Source: G963665925 sp963676345
GTDB lineage: Bacteria; Bacillota; Clostridia; Peptostreptococcales; Acidaminobacteraceae
Direction of reading: 5' to 3'
Length of the DNA stretch: 64,000 nucleotides
Assembly (NCBI GenBank): GCA_963676345.2
Contig: CAXXTS010000005.1
Span: forward strand, 682,001 to 746,000
Below, piece after piece: positions 16,853-24,621 of the stretch (the stretch's first letter is position 1; every line of letters begins with the position of its first letter). Both the position numbers and the translations under genes were made by a program. The notes under the pieces are model-generated. The model saw nothing but the letters and a program-made list of their open reading frames with translations. It was not told the DNA's origin and made no database searches.

Positions 16853-18145
16853 GTGAGCTGGAAAGAAATATACCAGAGCAAATTGGTAAGCGCCGAAGCG
16901 GCAGCACAAGCTATTCCTTCAAATTCGCGTATGGTGCTTGGGCATGCGGCCTCTACACCGATTGATGTTTTAAAAGCAATGACAGACGCAAAAGAAGAAT
17001 ACGAAAATGTTGAAATTGTACATATGCTGTGTTTAGGTGAAGGGCGCTATTTAGCAGAAGATATGGAAGGCCACTTTCGTCATAATGCACTCTTTGTTGG
17101 GGGGAATTCAAGAAAGGCCATTGAACGAAATCAGGCAGATTACACACCTTGTTTTTTCAATGAAGTACCTGGGCTTTTCAAAGAAGGACGCCTGCCCGTG
17201 GATGTTGCCCTGATACAGGTCAGCAGACCAAACGAAGAGGGCCTTTGCAGTTTTGGGTTATCAAGCGATTATACAAAACCAGCGGCAGAATGTGCAAAGC
17301 TTGTTATCGCAGAAGTGAATGCACAAATGCCAAGAGTCGGCGGTGATAATTTTATACATGTATCAGATATTGACTATATTGTAGAAACCAATAATGCACT
17401 CTATGAAATTCCACTACCAAAGATTGGCGAGGTTGAGAAGGCCATAGGCGAAAACTGCGCAAAGCTTGTTGACAACGGCTCGACACTGCAACTTGGCATT
17501 GGTGCAATTCCCGATGCAGTTCTGATGTTTCTAAAAGATAAAAAGGATCTTGGAATACACACTGAGATGTTTTCAGACGGTATTCTTGACTTGGTTGAAG
17601 CAGGTGTTGTAAACGGAAGCAAGAAGACACTCCATCCGGGTAAAATGATTTCTACCTTCCTGATGGGGAGCAAGGCACTTTACGATTTCGTCGATAACAA
17701 CCCGGTAGTGGAGCTCCACCCGGTTGATTATGTCAATCATCCGGCTGTTATTATGCAAAATGAAAATATTATTTCCATCAACTCATGTATACAAGTGGAT
17801 TTGATGGGACAGGTCGTTTCTGAAACAATCGGTCTGAAGCAGTTTAGTGGAGTAGGCGGTCAGGTGGATTACGTGCGTGGCGCCAGTATGGCAAAAGGCG
17901 GCAAGTCAATTATTGCCATTCCTTCAACAGCATCAAGGGGAAAAGTATCTCGAATTGTCCCTTTCATTGATGAAGGCAGTGCGGTGACGACAACACGAAA
18001 CGATGTACATTACATTGTTACAGAGTTTGGAACCGCTGAGCTAAAGGGTAAAACGCTTAAACAGCGTGCAGAGGCACTTATCAGTGTTTCCCATCCAGAA
18101 TTCAGAGAAGAACTGATTCAAGCATTTAACGAGAGATTTGTCTAA
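16853..18145 (+). CDS. abfT: 4-hydroxybutyrate CoA-transferase (class I acetyl-CoA hydrolase/transferase family)
   Basis: Transfers CoA from acetyl- or butyryl-CoA to 4-hydroxybutyrate. It is 430 residues, near the length of the characterised clostridial enzymes. Seen are the oxyanion/CoA segments GIGAIPDAVL (about residue 217) and HTEMFSDGILDL, whose Glu is the expected covalent nucleophile, and a C-terminal FGVGGQ-like stretch (FSGVGGQVDYVRGA). GTG 16853 is chosen: AAGGAGG sits 5 nt upstream and MSWKEIYQ matches the family N-terminus, whereas the GTG at 16778 adds 25 non-homologous residues. Confidence 0.9.
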   Translation: MSWKEIYQSKLVSAEAAAQAIPSNSRMVLGHAASTPIDVLKAMTDAKEEYENVEIVHMLCLGEGRYLAEDMEGHFRHNALFVGGNSRKAIERNQADYTPCFFNEVPGLFKEGRLPVDVALIQVSRPNEEGLCSFGLSSDYTKPAAECAKLVIAEVNAQMPRVGGDNFIHVSDIDYIVETNNALYEIPLPKIGEVEKAIGENCAKLVDNGSTLQLGIGAIPDAVLMFLKDKKDLGIHTEMFSDGILDLVEAGVVNGSKKTLHPGKMISTFLMGSKALYDFVDNNPVVELHPVDYVNHPAVIMQNENIISINSCIQVDLMGQVVSETIGLKQFSGVGGQVDYVRGASMAKGGKSIIAIPSTASRGKVSRIVPFIDEGSAVTTTRNDVHYIVTEFGTAELKGKTLKQRAEALISVSHPEFREELIQAFNERFV

Positions 18146-18208
18146 GCTTAAATGACATTATGAAGTAAGAATAGGGGGAAAGCCCCTTAAATAGAAAGAG
18201 GCGAACAT

Positions 18209-19324
18209 ATGCAACTATTCAAATTGGGATCAAAGATTCATCAATTTGAGGTTTTCGATGAATTTGCTAAAAACTTTCAAATTGGTGAGGGTGACTTGGT
18301 TCTGACACATGGATTTCTATATGAACCCTTCATGAAACCCCTTGGTTTAAAAGCGGATTTCATCATTCAGGAGTCCTTTGGATCAGGCGAGCCATCAGAT
18401 GAAATGATGAATGCCATTTTATCAGAAGCAAAGCGAAAGCCTTTTGACAGGATATTCGCCATTGGTGGTGGTACTGTACTCGATATCGCTAAGCTATTGG
18501 TGCTTAAAGATGTAGACAATGTGGTTGACGCATTTGAAAAGAAAATTCCTCTGATTAAGGAAAAAGAACTTGTTGCTGTTCCAACGACTTGCGGTACAGG
18601 CAGCGAAGTGACTAATATTACAATTGCAGAGATAAAATCAAAGCAGACCAAAATGGGACTGGCTGTTGACCAGCTTATTCCAGATGATGCGGTTCTCATT
18701 CCAGAGCTTCTTCGCGGTCTGCCATACAAATTCTATATTTACAGCTCAATAGATGCACTGATTCATGCGATTGAAGCTTATGTATCGCCTAAAGCAAATA
18801 CATACACCCGTATGTTCAGCATACAAGCCATTGAGACCATTATGGAAATTTACAAAGGCATCATTGAAAAGGGTGAAGACTACCGCTTCGAACGTCTTGA
18901 AGATATGGCTATGGCAAGTAACTTGGCTGGCATTGCATTTGGAAATGCAGGTGTTGGTGCTGTTCATGCCTTATCTTATCCACTTGGTGGCATGTACCAT
19001 GTACCGCATGGTGAAGCAAATTATCAGTTCTTTACAGAAGTATTTAAGTTATATAACCAAAAAGACCCAGAAGGCAGAATCAAAGGTGTCAATGCACTCT
19101 TATCAGACATTCTTGAGGTGGATCAGCAGAATGTATATGAAAAATTGGAACATATCCTCGGTCAGCTGCTCTCGAAAAATAAGCTGAACACTTATGGCAT
19201 GAAACACTCAGAAATTGAGGCCTTTACGACAAGTGTTCTTGAGGGGCAACAGCGACTGCTAGCGAATAACTATGTGCCGTTTTCGCGTGAAGACATCCAA
19301 GGCATCTATACAAGACTCTATTAA
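18209..19324 (+). CDS. 4-hydroxybutyrate dehydrogenase (iron-type alcohol dehydrogenase)
   Basis: Group III Fe-dependent dehydrogenase that interconverts succinate semialdehyde and 4-hydroxybutyrate with NAD(H). At 371 residues it equals the Clostridium kluyveri enzyme length. Family signs are the NAD-binding GGGTVLDIAK (about residue 91), TTCGTGSEVT (about residue 131), and metal ligands in D...H (SIDALIHAIEAY) and the two later His segments (GAVHALSYPLGG, YHVPHGEAN). Gene context, between CoA-transferase and SucD-like genes, supports the substrate. The ribosome binding site is AAGAGGCG. Confidence 0.92.
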   Translation: MQLFKLGSKIHQFEVFDEFAKNFQIGEGDLVLTHGFLYEPFMKPLGLKADFIIQESFGSGEPSDEMMNAILSEAKRKPFDRIFAIGGGTVLDIAKLLVLKDVDNVVDAFEKKIPLIKEKELVAVPTTCGTGSEVTNITIAEIKSKQTKMGLAVDQLIPDDAVLIPELLRGLPYKFYIYSSIDALIHAIEAYVSPKANTYTRMFSIQAIETIMEIYKGIIEKGEDYRFERLEDMAMASNLAGIAFGNAGVGAVHALSYPLGGMYHVPHGEANYQFFTEVFKLYNQKDPEGRIKGVNALLSDILEVDQQNVYEKLEHILGQLLSKNKLNTYGMKHSEIEAFTTSVLEGQQRLLANNYVPFSREDIQGIYTRLY

Positions 19325-19342
19325 GGTGACGGAGGTAATACC

Positions 19343-20707
19343 ATGTTAACTGAAATGATTCAAAAATCCAGACAAGCACAAAAACAGTTCGAAGCTTTTT
19401 CACAATCTCAAGTTGATGAGATTGTAAGAGAAATTGGAAAAGTCGTTTATGACAACGCAGAAATGCTGGCTAAAATGGCCATTGAAGAAACAGGCATGGG
19501 CGTTTACGACCACAAAGTTGCAAAAAATATGGGTAAGGCAAAGGTTATTTGGAATGACCTGAGAGATAAAAAGTCAGTAGGAGAAATTTACCGTGATCCT
19601 GTGACAAATATTGTTGAAATTGCAAAACCAATTGGTGTTGTTGGCGCGGTAACACCTACGACCAATCCAATTGTAACACCTATGTGTAATGCTATGTTTG
19701 CTGTAAAGGGCAGAAATTCAATTGTTGTAGCACCGCATCCAAGAGCTAAGGCCTGCAGTGCAAAAACGGTTGAGCTTATCAATGCACGTATTGGTGTGCT
19801 GGGTGCACCAGAAGGTCTGATTCAAATTATTGAAGAACCATCCATAGACAAAACCAACGAACTGATGCAGCTGGCAGACGTTGTAGTAGCAACGGGTGGC
19901 ATGGGCATGGTTAAGGCGGCTTACTCAAGCGGCAAACCTGCATATGGCGTTGGCGCCGGTAATGTACAGGTTATTGTTGATCGTGATATCGATTTTAATG
20001 CAGCAGCACAAAAAATTATTGATGGAAGAACCTTCGATAATGGCATTATCTGCTCAGGCGAGCAATCGGTTATTGCCCATGAAGATGACTTTGATGCAGT
20101 TATGAAAGCATTTGCTGATCATGGCGCTTATGTGGTGACATCAGATGAAGAAAAAAGCAAGTTTAGAAACACCATTTTCAGCGGTGAACACATGAATAAA
20201 GATGTCGTTGGACAGTCTACAGCTAAAATTGCTGAAATGGCTGGCGTTGAAATCCCTGAAGGGACACGTGTGATTTTACTGGAAGCAGACGGTATCGGCA
20301 CTCAAGATATTCTTTGCAAAGAGAAGATGTGTCCTGTCATGGTAACGTTTAAATACAACACATTTGATGAAGCGGTTCAAATCGCTAAGACAAATCTTGA
20401 AATGGAAGGCAACGGACACAGTGCCGCTATCCACTCAGATAAACTTGAAAACATCAAAAAAGTCGGCGAGATCCTTTCAGTATCACGACTGGTTGTAAAT
20501 GCACCGTCAGCGACAACGGCTGGTGGCAGTTTCTTTAATGGATTTTCACCTTCAACAACACTTGGCTGTGGCAGTTGGGGTAACAATTCCATTTCTGAAA
20601 ACTTTACTTATAAGCATTTACTGAACATATCAAGAATTGGCCTGCTACGTGAAGATGCCAAGGTTCTTGGAGATGAAGAAATTTGGGCACTTAGCACGTC
20701 TGCATAA
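19343..20707 (+). CDS. sucD: succinate-semialdehyde dehydrogenase, CoA-acylating
   Basis: Aldehyde dehydrogenase-superfamily enzyme of 454 residues that reduces succinyl-CoA to succinate semialdehyde (or the reverse). The catalytic Cys is in FDNGIICSGEQS (about residue 239) and the nucleotide-binding region contains ATGGMGMVKAAY. It resembles the CoA-acylating AdhE/EutE/SucD group rather than classical NAD-dependent GabD, lacking the EL(E)xGGKSP-type Glu motif. With the three preceding enzymes it completes succinyl-CoA to crotonyl-CoA. The spacer from the dehydrogenase gene is 18 nt with a GACGGAGGTAA ribosome binding site. Confidence 0.9.
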   Translation: MLTEMIQKSRQAQKQFEAFSQSQVDEIVREIGKVVYDNAEMLAKMAIEETGMGVYDHKVAKNMGKAKVIWNDLRDKKSVGEIYRDPVTNIVEIAKPIGVVGAVTPTTNPIVTPMCNAMFAVKGRNSIVVAPHPRAKACSAKTVELINARIGVLGAPEGLIQIIEEPSIDKTNELMQLADVVVATGGMGMVKAAYSSGKPAYGVGAGNVQVIVDRDIDFNAAAQKIIDGRTFDNGIICSGEQSVIAHEDDFDAVMKAFADHGAYVVTSDEEKSKFRNTIFSGEHMNKDVVGQSTAKIAEMAGVEIPEGTRVILLEADGIGTQDILCKEKMCPVMVTFKYNTFDEAVQIAKTNLEMEGNGHSAAIHSDKLENIKKVGEILSVSRLVVNAPSATTAGGSFFNGFSPSTTLGCGSWGNNSISENFTYKHLLNISRIGLLREDAKVLGDEEIWALSTSA

Positions 20708-20711
20708 CCCT

Positions 20712-20972
20712 ACGCAGCAGACTGCACGCCTTAATTATAGCCCTCTGTGAACTCAGAGGCTACGATAAAACGAAAATTCCCGCATAGGCCATGTGGTGAA
20801 AGTTCGTGATAACTATTTCACCGACCTGCTAAACCGACCAAAGAACTACCTTTAGCAGTCAAGATGCATGAAGTGCCTGGCTCTACCCTACAGGCGTCAG
20901 CGCATTTCATTAAAGACCAAACAAGAACAGACCCGCTTCTAGGATATCCCCATCCGAAAAGCGGGTTTGTTT
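20712..20972 (+). ncRNA. probable structured RNA with its own terminator, class unknown
   Basis: This non-coding stretch after sucD folds into consecutive hairpins on the plus strand: TAGCC(C)TCTG with CAGAGGCTA (20738-20762); GGTGAAAGTT with AACTATTTCACC (20795-20822); GACCTGCTAAA with TTTAGCAGTC around a 17-nt loop (20823-20860); ATGAAGTGC with GCATTTCAT (20868-20910). It ends in an intrinsic terminator, ACCCGCTT with AAGCGGGT (20931-20966) then TTGTTTTT. No open frame of note covers it. I could not match it to tmRNA, SRP, RNase P or a riboswitch class. It could be an independent RNA or an elaborate 3' UTR. Confidence 0.55.
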
Positions 20973-20984
20973 TTGTTTGTGGAT

Positions 20985-20999
20985 ACACGTAAACATCAA
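20985..20999. repeat. 15-nt direct repeat, left copy
   Basis: ACACGTAAACATCAA here recurs exactly at 22669-22683. The two copies bracket the AT-rich islet with two unknown genes and could be a target-site or attachment-site duplication. Confidence 0.65.
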
Positions 21000-21177
21000 G
21001 ATACGATAAAAATATGAGTATATTAGTAGTCGATTTACTTCACGTACTAGTAAAAAGAGATTTACAAATGCATGTGCCCCTTTAGATAAATGAGTTCAAT
21101 TTATGATAACTAATAGGCTGATTGTGAAATAGGATATGTTTATCACTATATGTAATGGTAGAATATTATCTAATTGA

Positions 21178-21846
21178 TACACGAATATAACATGTTGGGA
21201 TGATTACAACTATAATGGTTCTTCTGGTCAAAGATTCTTTTACTCAAAATATAGTAAAGAGAATGGATCGGATGAGTACTTAATGCAAATATCGCTTTTC
21301 GACATCAATTTAACTAATGATTTTGACTATGATGAATGGGAATATGGATTCGAACTAGAGTATAGGGATGGTTTTCAATTAGAATATGATGAATCATCTG
21401 ATAAGGTCACTGTATTGTATTATGACTGGGGGCTTAAGGTCAAAGAAATCGAAATGGCTGTTGGTAAACTTAGGGGATCGGAAAATAATTTTATAGATAC
21501 TCGTGACATTAGCTTTAATATGAGAAATACAAATAGTGGTTCTGTATTAGGACTTCTTGGTTTAACTCTTCCATCGCGGTTTATGTCGAGTGTTTGGACT
21601 GCTGCCACATCGAATTATGTTGATTCTTATACACAAGGTTCAACAAAGCTATTGGGAGACTCTATTGATGAACAAATGGAAAAGTATAGTGGTAAGGTTA
21701 CGAGAGGTGTTTTCTTTGACTCAGGAAGTGCATATATGTACTCCGAAGGCGAGTTTGCTAATTTGATTGCAACTTGTACAGTTGATCCATCTGTTACGAG
21801 TTATTTAAATTATGCTTATAAGTATGTTTGCTATCATAGTTTATAA
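21178..21846 (+). pseudogene. 5'-truncated gene of unknown function
   Basis: The frame is open from 21178, directly after a TGA, to 21846. The first ATG is at 21283, with no convincing ribosome binding site. The 35 codons before it read like protein (CWDDYNYNGSSGQRFFYSKYS, then ENGSDEYL) but contain no ATG, GTG or TTG. The product therefore looks as if its true N-terminus is missing; if expressed, translation would start at 21283 (187 residues). It is rich in Asp, Glu, Tyr and Ser, like secreted or surface proteins, and I recognise no family. Base composition is visibly more AT-rich than the flanks. Confidence 0.5.
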
Positions 21847-21862
21847 AAATGGGGGATAGCAT

Positions 21863-22558
21863 GTGAAAAAAAACGTAAATTTATTTATTATTGTAATCAT
21901 TATAGGGATAGTCGCAACGCGTTTGATTCCTGAGTATAGCCATCTAAAAAAAACTGAGGCATATGTAGACAATTCCTTGAGTTACAGTATGACTAGTGTT
22001 GCACAGGACGTGTTTGCACTAGAAGCAATTCTAGATTACATAAAAACTAAGGGCTATATTGTTGAGAGTGATATGGTGTATATTGAGGAGTATTCTGCAA
22101 GCTATGCCAAAGCAATGATTAGTCTTGAAAGTATAGCTCAGCAAGTGCGCGATTATGATTTTCAACATAGCGAAGATCCTAAGATAAGTCAGGAATTTAG
22201 TTATGAGTATTTTGCGTTTTTTCAAAGAATTAGAGACTTGTATCCGTTGGAATCCTATAATCTTAAACCATCTGAAAAATTCAATCTTGAAGGTGCTGAG
22301 CTTATAAAATTCGAGAAGTCGCATCAATTTATTTGCGACTCAGCAAATATCATGAGAACTTACTATGGAGAAATGGATAATATTGAATATCAATTTTTTG
22401 AAGAGGCTACTTCGAATAACTTGTACAAGACAAGTATAAATGAGAACACTCAACATAAAACCGTTGGAATATGGTCTAATGAAATCAATGTTAGATCAAT
22501 AGATGATAAATGGTTAAATGTACTAGAAGACATGCAGGCTCTTCACAGGAAAAAATGA
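21863..22558 (+). CDS. membrane-anchored protein of unknown function
   Basis: Protein of 231 residues with a basic N-terminus and one hydrophobic segment (about residues 6-20, NLFIIVIIIGIVAT), then a long, probably helical and extracellular region rich in Glu, Tyr and Ser. No family recognised. The GTG start at 21863 has a GGGGGA site 6 nt upstream; the overlapping ATG at 21861 is out of frame. It lies 16 nt after the truncated gene, so they form one transcription unit closed by a strong terminator. It is AT-rich like its neighbour. Confidence 0.7.
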   Translation: MKKNVNLFIIVIIIGIVATRLIPEYSHLKKTEAYVDNSLSYSMTSVAQDVFALEAILDYIKTKGYIVESDMVYIEEYSASYAKAMISLESIAQQVRDYDFQHSEDPKISQEFSYEYFAFFQRIRDLYPLESYNLKPSEKFNLEGAELIKFEKSHQFICDSANIMRTYYGEMDNIEYQFFEEATSNNLYKTSINENTQHKTVGIWSNEINVRSIDDKWLNVLEDMQALHRKK

Positions 22559-22577
22559 ATTGTGTATCAGATTAGAT

Positions 22578-22617
22578 GTGTCGTGACTTGCTATATTAGT
22601 CACGACACGGTTTTTTT
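22578..22617 (+). terminator. terminator of the AT-rich islet
   Basis: GTGTCGTGAC at 22578-22587 pairs perfectly with GTCACGACAC at 22599-22608, followed by GG and seven T. Confidence 0.92.
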
Positions 22618-22668
22618 ACTTCCTGTCTCTTATAGGCGTACAAGTATAACCGCAGAATATACGTAATC

Positions 22669-22683
22669 ACACGTAAACATCAA
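22669..22683. repeat. 15-nt direct repeat, right copy
   Basis: ACACGTAAACATCAA, identical to 20985-20999. It lies just before the -35 box of the dinB promoter. Confidence 0.65.
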
Positions 22684-22686
22684 AAC

Positions 22687-22716
22687 TTGAAAACGAACAC
22701 ACGTTCGCGCTATAAT
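22687..22716 (+). promoter_or_regulatory. SOS promoter: SigA boxes with a LexA box in the spacer
   Basis: TTGAAA at 22687-22692 and TATAAT at 22711-22716 (18-nt spacer). Between them CGAACACACGTTCG at 22694-22707 matches the Gram-positive LexA consensus CGAAC-N4-GTTCG exactly. LexA binding would block the promoter, and DNA damage would induce the dinB unit. Confidence 0.92.
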
Positions 22717-22785
22717 AAAGCTGTGGGATGGCGTATTGCGCCAAAGTTTGGTGTTTGTCCCGGTTTAAGAAAGGAGTCGGTGGTC

Positions 22786-23049
22786 ATGAGAACGCGTCCA
22801 AGGGAAGTCGATGTACTTGCTAGCTTTGATCGTACTGGGCAAGTTCGACCATTGCGTCTTAGAATCGAGGACGATATGGGTGAAAGAACAACAATAAAAG
22901 TGGACAGGGTGATTCTCTTCGAAGTTGAAAAACTGGCGGGAAATATTATGATAAAGTATCGGTGTCAAACCGTAATTGATAATGCAGAGCGTATTTTTGA
23001 ATTGAAATATGAACGTGATACCTGCAAGTGGTATCTCTTTAAAATGTAG
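22786..23049 (+). CDS. small conserved-type protein preceding dinB
   Basis: Protein of 87 residues, beta-rich by pattern, with no Cys cluster or membrane segment, running from RTRPREVDVLASFDRTG to a YERDTCKWYLFK end. I do not recognise a named family. The ATG at 22786 is chosen because AAGGAG lies about 10 nt upstream; the in-frame TTG at 22687 is the -35 box itself and cannot be translated. It is the first gene of the LexA-controlled unit, 9 nt before dinB, so it is probably damage-induced and may act with Pol IV; that is inference. Confidence 0.7.
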   Translation: MRTRPREVDVLASFDRTGQVRPLRLRIEDDMGERTTIKVDRVILFEVEKLAGNIMIKYRCQTVIDNAERIFELKYERDTCKWYLFKM

Positions 23050-23058
23050 AGGTGTCCT

Positions 23059-24312
23059 ATGAAAAAGCGGGTTGTGTTTCATATTGATGTAAACTCAGCG
23101 TATTTGTCATGGGAGGCGGTTTATAGGCTGCAGCACGGCGAAACTATTGATTTGCGAAATATCCCTTCTGTTGTTGGTGGAGATCCTGAGAAGCGACGCG
23201 GCATTGTGCTTGCAAAATCTCAGCTGGCTAAGTCAGTGGGCATCCAAACAGGCGAGGTGCTTTTTAAGGCCTTTCAGAAATGTCCAACATTGACAGCGGT
23301 TCCGCCTAATTACAGCTTATATATTAAAAGCAGTCGTTCTCTAGTGAATCTCCTAGAAACGTATTCACCTGACATACAGCGTTTTAGTATTGATGAATGC
23401 TTTGTAGAATTTACAGATTTGGGCAAGCTCTGGGGCGACCCTGTAGAGCTTGCCTATACAATAAAGAGTCGAAAAAAAAAGGAACTTGGTTTTACAGTCA
23501 ATATAGGCATTTCTACAAATAAGCTTCTGGCTAAGGTCGCCTCTGAGTTTGAAAAGCCCAATAAGGTACACACGCTCTTTCCAGAAGAAATGAAAGAAAA
23601 AATGTGGCCCCTGCCTGTAGAGGAGCTCTTCGGCGTTGGGCGCGCTACAGCCCCGAAATTAAAGAGCATTGGCATTATGACTGTTGGAGATTTAGCTCAG
23701 ACAGATCCAGAACTACTCAAATATAAACTGGGCAAGTTTGGTCTTATGATTTGGAATTATGCCAATGGTATAGAAGATTCACTTATTCATGAATCGGGTG
23801 TAGCCGCTGTAAAGGGGATTGGAAATTCAAGCACCCTGCCGAGGGACATCGATAGCAAAGAGAGTGCCTACTTGTACCTTTTGTCACTGACAGAAATGGT
23901 GGCAATGCGCCTTAGAGACACCGGGAAACTTTGTGGACTGGTTTCAGTAAGCATAAGAAGCTCGGAGCTTGATAGAGCGTCTCATCAAAGACGGCTGTTT
24001 TACAATACGGATTCAACCATGCGCATCTATGACGAGGTTAAATGCCTCTTTGATGAACTCTGGGATGGCCGACCAATCCGGCATTTGGGTGTGCGGGTCT
24101 CAAGGCTAGCTGCTTGCGATTTCCAGCAGCTTCCGCTAATTGGGGCGGAGGCTATTGAAAAACAGACTAAGATAGATCAAACGATTGACCATTTGCGTCT
24201 CAAATATGGCAATACGTCGGTTGTGCGCGGCACTTTTTTACATTCTGGAGTAAAGCCAATTATGGGTGGTGTGGGTGATGAAGACTATCCAATGATGCGA
24301 TTTGAGCTTTAA
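23059..24312 (+). CDS. dinB: DNA polymerase IV (Y family)
   Basis: Translesion polymerase of 417 residues. The palm motifs are FHIDVNSAYLSWEA (metal-binding Asp near residue 9) and FSIDECFVEFTD (catalytic DE near residue 110), then the HhH thumb (VEELFGVGRATAPKLKSIGI) and a little-finger domain. The N-terminus has SAYLSWEA rather than the commoner Asp-Cys-Phe-Phe-Ala version, a pattern seen in many clostridial Pol IV homologues. The ribosome binding site is AGAGGTG. It is controlled by the LexA box at 22694. Confidence 0.93.
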   Translation: MKKRVVFHIDVNSAYLSWEAVYRLQHGETIDLRNIPSVVGGDPEKRRGIVLAKSQLAKSVGIQTGEVLFKAFQKCPTLTAVPPNYSLYIKSSRSLVNLLETYSPDIQRFSIDECFVEFTDLGKLWGDPVELAYTIKSRKKKELGFTVNIGISTNKLLAKVASEFEKPNKVHTLFPEEMKEKMWPLPVEELFGVGRATAPKLKSIGIMTVGDLAQTDPELLKYKLGKFGLMIWNYANGIEDSLIHESGVAAVKGIGNSSTLPRDIDSKESAYLYLLSLTEMVAMRLRDTGKLCGLVSVSIRSSELDRASHQRRLFYNTDSTMRIYDEVKCLFDELWDGRPIRHLGVRVSRLAACDFQQLPLIGAEAIEKQTKIDQTIDHLRLKYGNTSVVRGTFLHSGVKPIMGGVGDEDYPMMRFEL

Positions 24313-24345
24313 GAAAACAGATTAATGATTGTGTGAATAGTGTAA

Positions 24346-24392
24346 GGCCCCCTGAAAGTTACAAGTAAAGCTAACTTTTAGGGGGTCTTTTC
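24346..24392 (+). terminator. terminator of dinB
   Basis: CCCCCTGAAAGTT pairs with AACTTTTAGGGGG (24348-24385), followed by TCTTTTCT. Confidence 0.85.
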
Positions 24393-24621
24393 TGGCATTA
24401 TTTTCACCAATTTGAAGGGCCTCTTCGACTTGATTTCGTTGAAAACCTGGTTCTATCTAATACGTTGAAAATGTTAATGACACCTATATTTTATCAATGA
24501 GGTAGTAAGCATTGAATCAGTTACGATGCACTGGGCGGTTAAATTCGTGGAAATTATTCATCATTATTTTCCAGTTCAATGGTGGTTTGAATGGGTATAA
24601 ATTGAGCATGAAAGGTCTGAG

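Noticed and set aside
20840..20860. tmRNA-like tag sequence (AACTACCTTTAGCAG resembles a NYALAA tag)
   Set aside because: The frame does not give the tag, there is no tRNA-like domain with TTCGA and CCA end, and the bases are fully explained by the 20823-20860 hairpin.
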